Of a stretch of 64,000 nt of DNA, positions 8,689 to 16,180 are shown one piece after another. Source of the DNA: Pseudovibrio ascidiaceicola (lineage in GTDB: Bacteria > Pseudomonadota > Alphaproteobacteria > Rhizobiales > Stappiaceae). Each line of letters starts with the position of its first letter. The stretch's first letter is position 1. The stretch spans positions 1-64,000 of the forward strand of contig NZ_FOSK01000008.1 in assembly GCF_900114245.1 (NCBI RefSeq). The letters are read 5' to 3'. The position numbers and the translations under genes are program-made. The notes below the pieces were generated by a model that worked only from the letters and a program-made list of their open reading frames with translations, was not told where the DNA came from and ran no database searches.

Positions 8689-9698
8689 CGCAAAAAATAA
8701 CCGTTCATGACAGTTTTTCTGCACGCCAAAAGATAATGGGGCACGTTAGAATGACCCCCTTGGTCAGCTCACCCAGCTTGAGCCAGATCTGTTCTGCAGA
8801 AGTGTTGTTGAAGCTTGAGCAAACGCAGATCACGGGAAGCTTTAAACTACGCGGTGCGACAAATGCAATTTTGTCACTCAACGCAGCTCAAAAAGAAGCT
8901 GGTGTCGTTGGTGTCTCAACTGGAAACCATGGTCGCGGTCTGGCTTATGCTGCCTCAAAAGCAGGGGTGCGTTGCATCATCTGTATGTCAAAACTTGTTC
9001 CGCAGAACAAGGTAGAGGCAATTCAATCGCTGGGTGCTGAAGTTCGAATAACCGGAAGTTCTCAGGACGATGCTCAGGCTGAAGTAGATCGGTTGGTAGA
9101 AGACGGAATGACGATGATCCCGCCATTTGACCACCGGGATATCATTGCAGGGCAAAGCACTGTTGCGCTGGAAATACTGGAGCAAACACCTGATCTGGAT
9201 ACGGTACTCGTACCAGTCTCGGGCGGTGGCTTAATTTCTGGAGTGGCTTTGGTGATGAAAACCATCAGTCCCTCAATTCGTGTAGTTGGCGTTTCAATGG
9301 AGCGCGGTGCCGCCATGTATAGCTGTCAGCATGCAAGCAAACCGATCCTTGTTGAAGAAGTGCCAACACTCGCAGATTCATTGGGTGGTGGGATTGGGCT
9401 GAACAATGCCTATACCTTCGAGATGATACGGGATCTGGTAGATGACTTGATCTTGGTCAGCGAAGAAGAAATCGCAGAAGCCATTCGACACGCTTACTGG
9501 CAGGAACGTCTGGTGATTGAAGGCTCAGGCAGTGTCGGTATTGCTGCCTTACTCGCTGGAAAGATCAAAACACCCGGAAAATGTGTGAGCCTCATCAGCG
9601 GGCAAAATATTGATATGGCGCTGCATAAACGATTGATCGACGGCGAGAACGTCGATGTTGCTGCACCGACCTCTGTGAATGGAAGCCTTTATGCCTGA
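8685..9698 (+). CDS. eutB: EutB, threonine dehydratase-like PLP enzyme
   Basis: A fold-type II PLP enzyme of 337 residues related to threonine/serine dehydratases. The Schiff-base lysine is K54 in GSFKLRGATN. The substrate loop STGNHGRG and the phosphate-binding glycine loop SGGGLISG are present. There is no C-terminal ACT domain, unlike the housekeeping threonine ammonia-lyase at 58750-59991. It acts with EutA and EutC, probably in the hydroxyectoine-to-ectoine branch (family knowledge; mechanism inferred). The start overlaps the eutA stop by four bases, and its end overlaps the start of eutC. Confidence 0.9.
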   Translation: MTQKITVHDSFSARQKIMGHVRMTPLVSSPSLSQICSAEVLLKLEQTQITGSFKLRGATNAILSLNAAQKEAGVVGVSTGNHGRGLAYAASKAGVRCIICMSKLVPQNKVEAIQSLGAEVRITGSSQDDAQAEVDRLVEDGMTMIPPFDHRDIIAGQSTVALEILEQTPDLDTVLVPVSGGGLISGVALVMKTISPSIRVVGVSMERGAAMYSCQHASKPILVEEVPTLADSLGGGIGLNNAYTFEMIRDLVDDLILVSEEEIAEAIRHAYWQERLVIEGSGSVGIAALLAGKIKTPGKCVSLISGQNIDMALHKRLIDGENVDVAAPTSVNGSLYA

Positions 9699-10680
9699 GA
9701 TTAATATCCTGACGGAGGCAGATCTGCGCTCTGCTGTTTCTTTGGATCTGGATGCTGTTGCATGTGTAGAAAATGCATTTCGATTGCTTGCAACAGAAGA
9801 CGTTGTAATGCCGCCTATCCTGAGCTTCCATGTACCTGAGCACAATGGGGAAGTGGATGTGAAGACTGCCTATGTTCCCGGCATAGACAGTTTTGCGATC
9901 AAAATGAGCCCGGGTTTCTTCGATAATCCCAAACTGGGTCTGCCAAGCCTGAACGGATTGATGGTGCTGTTTGATGCAAAGACCGGCATCGTCAAGACGT
10001 TACTGCTCGATAACGGGTATCTGACCGATGTGCGCACAGCTGCCGCTGGAGCCGTCGCAGCCAAGCATCTGTCACGAGAGAACAGCAAGATTGCCGGTAT
10101 TCTTGGAAGTGGCATTCAGGCCCACCTCCAACTGCAAGCATTGACGCTTGTTCGTAATATTGAACGAGCTGTTATCTGGGGGCGCAACAGAGAAAAAGCT
10201 GCTGCTTGTGCCCGGGAGTGTTCAACTCAATTGGGAATTGAAGTCATTGCTGGCAGCATCGTTGAGGTTATGGCTCAATCCGATATCGTCGTAACAACAA
10301 CCCCCTCCAAAGAGCCCTTGATCAAGGCGGATATGATGCGACCTGGGCAGCATATCACCGCCATGGGATCAGATGCCGACTATAAATCAGAACTCGCGCC
10401 CTGCGTTATTCCAGGTGCCTCTGTTTTCGTTTGTGACCGCTTATCTCAATCCATCAAACAAGGCGAACTCCGTACAGCGATAGCAGCTGGCACGATCAAC
10501 AGTACTGAGATGTACGCGGAACTTGGACAAGTAATTTCTGGCCAAAAGCCAGGGCGGCAGTCGGACAAAGACATTACGGTTTGCGATCTGACAGGAACAG
10601 GGGCGCAAGACACCGCCATTGCCACCTTGGCCGGAGCCCGAGCTGAAGCCGTAAAAGCAGGCACAGCGATCAATAGTTGA
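9691..10680 (+). CDS. eutC: EutC, ornithine cyclodeaminase/mu-crystallin-like protein
   Basis: A 329-residue NAD-dependent protein of the ornithine cyclodeaminase/mu-crystallin family. It has KMSPGFF for substrate contact, TDVRTAAAGAVAAKHL, the Rossmann loop GILGSGIQAHLQL, and VTTTPSKEPL plus TAMGSDADYKSEL in the C-terminal half. It is the third member of the EutABC set proposed for hydroxyectoine processing. I chose the ATG at 9691, preceded by GGAAG, over the in-frame ATG at 9679; either start overlaps the end of eutB. Confidence 0.9.
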   Translation: MPEINILTEADLRSAVSLDLDAVACVENAFRLLATEDVVMPPILSFHVPEHNGEVDVKTAYVPGIDSFAIKMSPGFFDNPKLGLPSLNGLMVLFDAKTGIVKTLLLDNGYLTDVRTAAAGAVAAKHLSRENSKIAGILGSGIQAHLQLQALTLVRNIERAVIWGRNREKAAACARECSTQLGIEVIAGSIVEVMAQSDIVVTTTPSKEPLIKADMMRPGQHITAMGSDADYKSELAPCVIPGASVFVCDRLSQSIKQGELRTAIAAGTINSTEMYAELGQVISGQKPGRQSDKDITVCDLTGTGAQDTAIATLAGARAEAVKAGTAINS

Positions 10681-10704
10681 TCCGTGTGTATTAGGACGAA
10701 AATT

Positions 10705-11697
10705 ATGCAGGCAAATCCCATCACGCCCACAATCCCATTGGATCAGGACGGCATTCATCATGGTTTTTTACGGTTACCCTATAGCCGTGATGACAGTGCG
10801 TGGGGCTCTGTAATGATCCCGATTACGGTCATCAAAAACGGAGAAGGGCCGACAGCGCTCTTAACAGGCGCAAATCACGGCGATGAATACGAAGGGCCAG
10901 TTGTCCTCCAGGAACTGACGGTTGCGTTGAAACCAGAGGACGTAAATGGTCGAATTATCATAGTTCCGGCCTTCAACTTCCCGGCATTTATGGCGGGAAC
11001 GCGGACGTCACCCATTGATAGGGGAAACCTGAACCGTTCATTTCCAGGTCGTCCTGACGGAACTCCAACTGAGAAAATTGCCGACTATTTTCAACGTTAC
11101 CTGCTTCCTCTGACAGATGTCGCTGTCGACTTCCATAGCGGAGGTAAGACTCTTGATTTTGTGCCGTTCGCAGCAGCTCATATTCTGGAAGATAAGAGCA
11201 ATGAGAAGGCCTGCTTTGAAGCAATGGCTGCGTTTAACGCACCTTACTCCGTTCAGCTCCTCGAAATCGATAATATAGGTATGTACGACACAGTAGTTGA
11301 AAGCATGGGCAAGGTTCTTGTAACAACAGAACTGGGCGGTGGTGGAACTGCGACGGCAAAAACCATCGGAATTGCACGCAAAGGATTGCGTAACGTCTTG
11401 ATCCAGTTCGGTATCCTGCAAGGTCAAAAACAACTGGAGTCCTCCGTAAACTTGGGGATGCCAGGGGCAGATTGCTTTACATTTTGCGAGCAGGGCGGGC
11501 TATACGAACCTATGGTCGATCTGGGAGATCCCGTTGGAGAAGGTGACATTATTGCCCGTGTTTGGCCGATGGACAGAACCGGCGTTGAACCAACCAGATA
11601 CCACGCAAAGCGTAGCGGCATTCTCATTAGTCGTCATTTCCCCGGACTGATCAAATCCGGTGATTGTGCGGCGGTGATTGGCGTTCCTGAAGTGTGA
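10705..11697 (+). CDS. eutE: N-acetyl-L-2,4-diaminobutyrate deacetylase
   Basis: Zinc-dependent deacylase of the AstE/AspA (succinylglutamate desuccinylase) family, called EutE or DoeB. It removes acetate from the EutD product to give 2,4-diaminobutyrate. Zinc ligands are visible as H58 and E61 in TGANHGDEYEG and H144 in VDFHSGG; a later TTELGGGG segment supplies the catalytic glutamate of the family. 330 residues. The frame opens at a GTG at 10684, but the ATG at 10705 follows TTAGGACG and is the likelier start. It lies 24 bases after eutC and 13 bases before the AsnC regulator. Confidence 0.92.
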   Translation: MQANPITPTIPLDQDGIHHGFLRLPYSRDDSAWGSVMIPITVIKNGEGPTALLTGANHGDEYEGPVVLQELTVALKPEDVNGRIIIVPAFNFPAFMAGTRTSPIDRGNLNRSFPGRPDGTPTEKIADYFQRYLLPLTDVAVDFHSGGKTLDFVPFAAAHILEDKSNEKACFEAMAAFNAPYSVQLLEIDNIGMYDTVVESMGKVLVTTELGGGGTATAKTIGIARKGLRNVLIQFGILQGQKQLESSVNLGMPGADCFTFCEQGGLYEPMVDLGDPVGEGDIIARVWPMDRTGVEPTRYHAKRSGILISRHFPGLIKSGDCAAVIGVPEV

Positions 11698-11710
11698 GAG
11701 ATATCAAAAG

Positions 11711-12196
11711 ATGAGCATGCAACTTGATCAGCGTGATCTGGATATCCTGCGAATACTCTCAAATGAGGGCCGCATCACCAAAGCCGCTTTGGCGGACCTC
11801 ATCGGATTGTCTCCAACACCTTGTTGGGACCGGCTGAAGAAGCTGGAAAAATCTGGTCTGATCGAAAGCTATGGTGCAAGAATTAATCTCAAAAAACTGG
11901 GGCCTCACGTCACTGTTTTCGTAGCTGCTGAATTGGCGGACCATACGGCTGCGAGCTTTTACGCCTTTGAAACAGCCATGCAGAACTACGAGGAGGTCGT
12001 GGCTTGCTGGGCATTAGGGGGCGGATTTGACTATCTGATACAGATCGTGACCAGAGACGTAGACGCCTATCAAAGGCTGATCGATACCATGCTGGATGCA
12101 CGCATCGGGTTATCCCGCTACTTCACGTACATTGTGACGAAGCCTGTAAAGGGAAATGCGACACCTCCGTTGAATCTTCTTTTCGCAGCCGATTAG
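11711..12196 (+). CDS. AsnC/Lrp-family regulator of the ectoine operon
   Basis: A 161-residue Lrp/AsnC-type regulator (AsnC/DoeX of ectoine loci). The N-terminal helix-turn-helix reads ITKAALADLIGLSPTPCWDRLKKLEKSGLI (about 22-51); the C-terminal RAM sensor domain includes VVACWALGGGFDYLIQIVTRD. It is a feast/famine-type activator or repressor, probably sensing a diamino acid intermediate (inference). Being inside the operon, it would be induced together with the catabolic genes, giving a second control layer beside the GntR protein at 2181. The ATG at 11711 was preferred over the upstream codon at 11678 that overlaps eutE. Confidence 0.88.
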   Translation: MSMQLDQRDLDILRILSNEGRITKAALADLIGLSPTPCWDRLKKLEKSGLIESYGARINLKKLGPHVTVFVAAELADHTAASFYAFETAMQNYEEVVACWALGGGFDYLIQIVTRDVDAYQRLIDTMLDARIGLSRYFTYIVTKPVKGNATPPLNLLFAAD

Positions 12197-12285
12197 CAGA
12201 CGATTATTCTGTAACGAACACTTCATTCGGTCACATCCTCCGCCAGAAACAGGCAAATTCTGTTGTAGAGCAAGGAGGATGCGTC

Positions 12286-13761
12286 ATGTCAGAAACAGCC
12301 TTGTCTGCACGGACGGACATTCAAGACAAAGCCCTAGTGCGTTCCTTTTCCTACATAAATGGGAAGTGGTGTGCTGCAAAAACAGATGAGACATTTGCGG
12401 TCATTGATCCAGTAAACGGGGATTGCCTAGGGGATGTAGCAGGTCTTTCAGCAGATGAATCGTCTGCTGCGGTGACTGCAGCTTCAGATGCCTTTCCCAA
12501 ATGGTCGGGATTACTACCGCAAGAACGAGCATCTATTTTGCGACGCTGGTTTGAGCTTCAGGTTACACATAAAGAAGATCTCGCACGGATCATGGTTCTG
12601 GAACAGGGCAAACCCTTGTCAGAAGCCCGTGGTGAAATAGAGTATGGTGCAGCGTTTGTTGAGTTCTATGCAGAGGAAGCCAAGCGTCCCAACATTGAAG
12701 GCGTCACCAGTCATCTAGCAGATGCAGAAGTGGAGCTTTGGCGGGAACCCGTTGGGGTTGCTGCCCTTATCACACCCTGGAATTTCCCAAGTGCGATGCT
12801 GACACGGAAAGCAGCTGCTGCCTTGGCTGCAGGCTGTACGATCGTTGCCCACCCATCAGCAGAAACCCCGTTCAGCGCACTCGCCCTAGCGGAACTGGCT
12901 GAGCGAGCCGGTGTACCCGCAGGTGTGTTTAATGTCGTGACTGGCTCAGCTCCAGAAATTGTTGAGCCCTGGACCAGCGATAGCCGTGTGCGGGCTTTGT
13001 CCTTTACGGGATCCACCCCTGTCGGCAAACTGCTTTATAGCCAATCAGCCTCGACCATAAAACGTCTTATCCTGGAACTTGGCGGACATGCTCCGGTTAT
13101 TGTCTTTAAAGGGGCAGATCTGAAGAACGCGGTTGCTGAGGCCATAAAATCCAAGTTCGCAACATCCGGTCAGGATTGTCTGGGGGCGAACCGAATATTT
13201 GTTGAGCGTCCGATCTACGAAGAGTTCTGCAAGAGTTTTACCAAAGCCGCTCAATCTCTTTCCATAGGCCCTGGATTGGATGATCCGGACATTGGTCCGT
13301 TGATGAACGAAAAAGCTGTTCTGAAACAAGAAGAACATGTCGCCGATGCCGTTGCCAAAGGCGCGAAGATTGCCTGTGGGGGCACCCGACATTCATTGGG
13401 ACCACTGTTTTTTGAGCCGACGGTGCTGGTTGATGTGCCCGCTGAGGCTCTAATTATGCGTGAAGAGACCTTTGGGCCAGTGGCTGCGATTGCTCCTTTT
13501 GACAATGAAGAGGAAGTCATCGCCCGCGCCAATGACAGCGAGTATGGACTGGTTGCTTATCTGCACAGCGATGATCCGCGCAGGATTTACAGAGTTAGCC
13601 GTGCTCTTCAATTCGGAATGGTTGCAGTCAATCGCACAAAGGTAACTGGCGCACCCATTCCATTTGGAGGCACCAAACAATCTGGTCTGGGCCGGGAAGG
13701 CGCACGACTGGGCATGGAAGAGTTTACTGAAGTTAAATACGTTTGCCGCGACTGGGCATAA
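12286..13761 (+). CDS. ssd: Aspartate-semialdehyde/succinate-semialdehyde dehydrogenase-like enzyme (DoeC/Ssd)
   Basis: NAD(P)-dependent aldehyde dehydrogenase of 491 residues. In ectoine degradation DoeC/Ssd oxidises L-aspartate semialdehyde to aspartate. The catalytic Cys is C298 in SGQDCLG, the general base E264 in LELGGHAP, and the oxyanion Asn N166 in TPWNFP. Odd point: where most family members have Val-x-Lys-Pro-(A/S)-E, this protein reads VAHPSAETP, with His189 replacing the lysine that contacts the cofactor ribose. A strong AAGGAGG precedes the ATG. A 12-base gap links it to the aminotransferase gene. The annotation rests on the DoeC position in the operon; sequence alone would say GabD-like. 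Confidence 0.9.
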   Translation: MSETALSARTDIQDKALVRSFSYINGKWCAAKTDETFAVIDPVNGDCLGDVAGLSADESSAAVTAASDAFPKWSGLLPQERASILRRWFELQVTHKEDLARIMVLEQGKPLSEARGEIEYGAAFVEFYAEEAKRPNIEGVTSHLADAEVELWREPVGVAALITPWNFPSAMLTRKAAAALAAGCTIVAHPSAETPFSALALAELAERAGVPAGVFNVVTGSAPEIVEPWTSDSRVRALSFTGSTPVGKLLYSQSASTIKRLILELGGHAPVIVFKGADLKNAVAEAIKSKFATSGQDCLGANRIFVERPIYEEFCKSFTKAAQSLSIGPGLDDPDIGPLMNEKAVLKQEEHVADAVAKGAKIACGGTRHSLGPLFFEPTVLVDVPAEALIMREETFGPVAAIAPFDNEEEVIARANDSEYGLVAYLHSDDPRRIYRVSRALQFGMVAVNRTKVTGAPIPFGGTKQSGLGREGARLGMEEFTEVKYVCRDWA

Positions 13762-13773
13762 GGGAGGAAAGTC

Positions 13774-15147
13774 ATGTTACGAAACGATCAGCTGGCACAA
13801 TGGGATCGGGAGAATTTTTTCCACCCTTCAACTCATCTGGCTCAGCACGCCCGAGGTGAAACGTCAACTCGAGTGATCAAGACTGCCTCAGGTTCTTACA
13901 TAGAGGACCGTGACGGGCGCCGAATGCTGGATGCGTTCGCCGGACTATACTGTGTGAATGTAGGGTATGGCCGTCAGGAAATTGCTGAGGCAATCGCCGA
14001 ACAGGCCAAAGAACTGGCTTATTATCACTCCTATGTCGGGCATGGCACAGAAGCGTCGATCACACTTTCCAAGATGATTTTAGATCGTGCACCGAGTAAT
14101 ATGTCTAAGGTTTACTTCGGGTTGAGCGGCTCAGATGCCAATGAAACCAACATCAAGCTAATCTGGTATTACAACAATATTTTAGGTCGGCCGGAGAAAA
14201 AGCGAATTATCTCCCGCTGGCGTGGTTACCACGGTTCGGGTCTGGTGACTGGTTCGCTGACAGGCCTTGAGCTGTTTCATAAGAAGTTTGATCTGCCCGT
14301 CGAACAGGTCATTCATACAGAGGCTCCCTATTATTTCCGCCGTGACAATTTGGAGCAAAGTGAAGAGCAATTTGTTGCCCATTGTGTTGCTGAGTTGGAG
14401 GCTCTGATTGAGCGAGAAGGGGCCGACACGATTGCGGCGTTTATTGGCGAGCCGGTACTGGGAACCGGCGGGATCGTTCCACCACCAGCTGGTTATTGGA
14501 CGGCTATTCAAGCCGTTTTGAAAAAACACGATATTTTGCTGATTGCAGATGAAGTGGTGACAGGTTTCGGGCGCCTCGGATCCATGTTTGGTTCTGATCA
14601 TTATGGATTGGAAGCTGACATCATCACCATTGCCAAAGGCCTGACATCCGCCTACGCGCCGCTCTCCGGTTCAATTGTCTCAGACAAGGTCTGGAAGGTT
14701 CTTGAACAGGGGACAGATGAAAATGGGCCAATAGGCCATGGCTGGACGTATTCAGCTCATCCCATTGGGGCCGCAGCTGGTGTCGCAAACCTCAAATTGC
14801 TTGACGATCTGAACCTTGTTGAGAAGGCCGGAACCACTGGTGCATATCTCAACAAATCCATGAAGGAAGCTTTGGGGGGGCATGCCAATGTGGGAGATGT
14901 GCGCGGCGAGGGATTACTCTGCGCCGTAGAGTTTGTCAAAGACCGCGACGACCATAGTTTCTTCGAGGCATCCGACAAAATCGGGGCTCAAATCTCCGCA
15001 GCCTTGCTATCTCAGGACGCAGTCATCGCACGCGCAATGCCCCAAGGCGACATCCTCGGCTTCGCCCCCCCATTCTGCCTAACACACGAAGAAGCAGACA
15101 CAGTCGTTGCCGCAACAGTAAGAGCAGTGAAGGCTGTATTAGGTTGA
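13774..15147 (+). CDS. atf: L-2,4-diaminobutyrate transaminase (class III aminotransferase, DoeD/Atf)
   Basis: PLP-dependent class III (omega) aminotransferase, 457 residues, the usual length. The Schiff-base lysine is K288 in ITIAKGLTSAYAP; D259-E260 in IADEVVTGFGRLG bind the cofactor ring; GHGWTYSAHPIG closes the active site. In ectoine catabolism DoeD converts diaminobutyrate to aspartate semialdehyde, the substrate of the preceding gene product. GGGAGGAAAG precedes the ATG at 13774. Last gene of the operon; a 9-bp hairpin follows. Confidence 0.92.
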   Translation: MLRNDQLAQWDRENFFHPSTHLAQHARGETSTRVIKTASGSYIEDRDGRRMLDAFAGLYCVNVGYGRQEIAEAIAEQAKELAYYHSYVGHGTEASITLSKMILDRAPSNMSKVYFGLSGSDANETNIKLIWYYNNILGRPEKKRIISRWRGYHGSGLVTGSLTGLELFHKKFDLPVEQVIHTEAPYYFRRDNLEQSEEQFVAHCVAELEALIEREGADTIAAFIGEPVLGTGGIVPPPAGYWTAIQAVLKKHDILLIADEVVTGFGRLGSMFGSDHYGLEADIITIAKGLTSAYAPLSGSIVSDKVWKVLEQGTDENGPIGHGWTYSAHPIGAAAGVANLKLLDDLNLVEKAGTTGAYLNKSMKEALGGHANVGDVRGEGLLCAVEFVKDRDDHSFFEASDKIGAQISAALLSQDAVIARAMPQGDILGFAPPFCLTHEEADTVVAATVRAVKAVLG

Positions 15148-15158
15148 TACTGATTTAG

Positions 15159-15186
15159 TGTAGGCTGGTGTCTCAATCAGCCTACA
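15159..15186 (+). terminator. Hairpin ending the ectoine operon
   Basis: A perfect 9-bp stem (TGTAGGCTG / CAGCCTACA) with a 10-base loop lies 12 bases after the atf stop. There is no T-run, so termination strength is uncertain, but nothing collinear follows. Confidence 0.55.
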
Positions 15187-15702
15187 TGACCTTCATATTC
15201 TCAAAAAAGGTAGAGATCTTTAAACGAGCAGATTATCTGGATTCTTAAGGAACATGAGGCAAAGTTCTGGTTTCTGAGGTCTGAGATGATAGCTATGGTT
15301 GAAGTGCGTCTCCTGCTTGTTTTCGGATAGGCGTTAAGGTTGTGATGCCATCATTTCCTCTCGAAAGGCTTCTGCGTCGATTGTCTTTAACCGCCTTCTC
15401 AGCTGTAGCGCCGGGGTCTTTGTATTTTGCCCATACTTCACACCTAATCCAGTGATTATAGCCAAAACACTCCCTTACCCAAAACCACTCACCTGCCCAT
15501 ATGGCTTCTATGGGGAACACACTATCCTAGAATGAATGTAGTCGGTGCTTGCGCCGATACCGGAGTGCGTTTGTTATCTCAACCCATGATGGAATCTGTC
15601 GAAAAGCTGGTTCTGGCCCAAGCGTCCACATCGGTCTGTTATCTCCTCTGCGTTTCCCACCTGCAGTTAATGTCGGGTTTGCCCACAATGGTGATAGGCT
15701 AA
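15187..15702. other. Non-coding gap with possible debris
   Basis: No gene that I can support. On the minus strand two short open stretches (15293-15520 and 15527-15832) contain Trp-rich sequence but no recognisable domain; the second overlaps the IS66 remnant. The region may be degraded insertion-sequence or phage-derived DNA. Confidence 0.4.
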
Positions 15703-16108
15703 CGTGCTGAACGGGCCAAACCTGTCTTTGATGATCTGGAAGACAGGCTAAGCGCCTAGTTTTCCAGAATAACCGGCAAGTCGTCGCTGGTCGGAGCAAC
15801 TCGTTATGCCCTCTCGCGCCTGCCCAAAGCACGGCCTTATATCGACAATGGCTCTCTGGAGCTCGGCAACAACACGGCCGAGCGGGCAGTGAGACCTGTG
15901 GCTCTTGGACGGAAAAATTATCTCTTCATGGGATCAGAAGGCGGCGGTAAAGCTGCGGCAGTCGCCTATACTCTCATCGAAACAGCCAAGCTCAACAATG
16001 TGGATCCCTCATGCCTGGCTCACGTGGGTTCTGACCTAAATCGCTGATCGCAAGATAACCCATATCACCGACCTCATGCCGTGGTGTTACGCTGCAATGT
16101 CAGCGTAA
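15703..16108 (+). pseudogene. IS66-family transposase, C-terminal remnant
   Basis: The translated plus strand gives the C-terminal part of an IS66 transposase: AKPVFDDLEDRLSA, stop, FSRITGKSSLVGATRYALSR, then IDNGSLELGNNTAERAVRPV, ALGRKNYLFMGSEGGG and YTLIETAKLNNVDP. After a +1 shift it continues AWLTWVLT, stop, IADRKITHITDLMPW. Two stops and one frameshift are therefore visible, and the N-terminal two thirds are missing. It is a dead relic, with no accessory IS66 orfs nearby. Together with the IS110 relic at 655-1688 it brackets the ectoine island. Confidence 0.88.
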
Positions 16109-16180
16109 CAGGGCCCGTTGCTGGTTGGCAGGTCGCCTTCGCCAAACGCTTACCTTACACCCCAATGTTGGGATTTTAAG

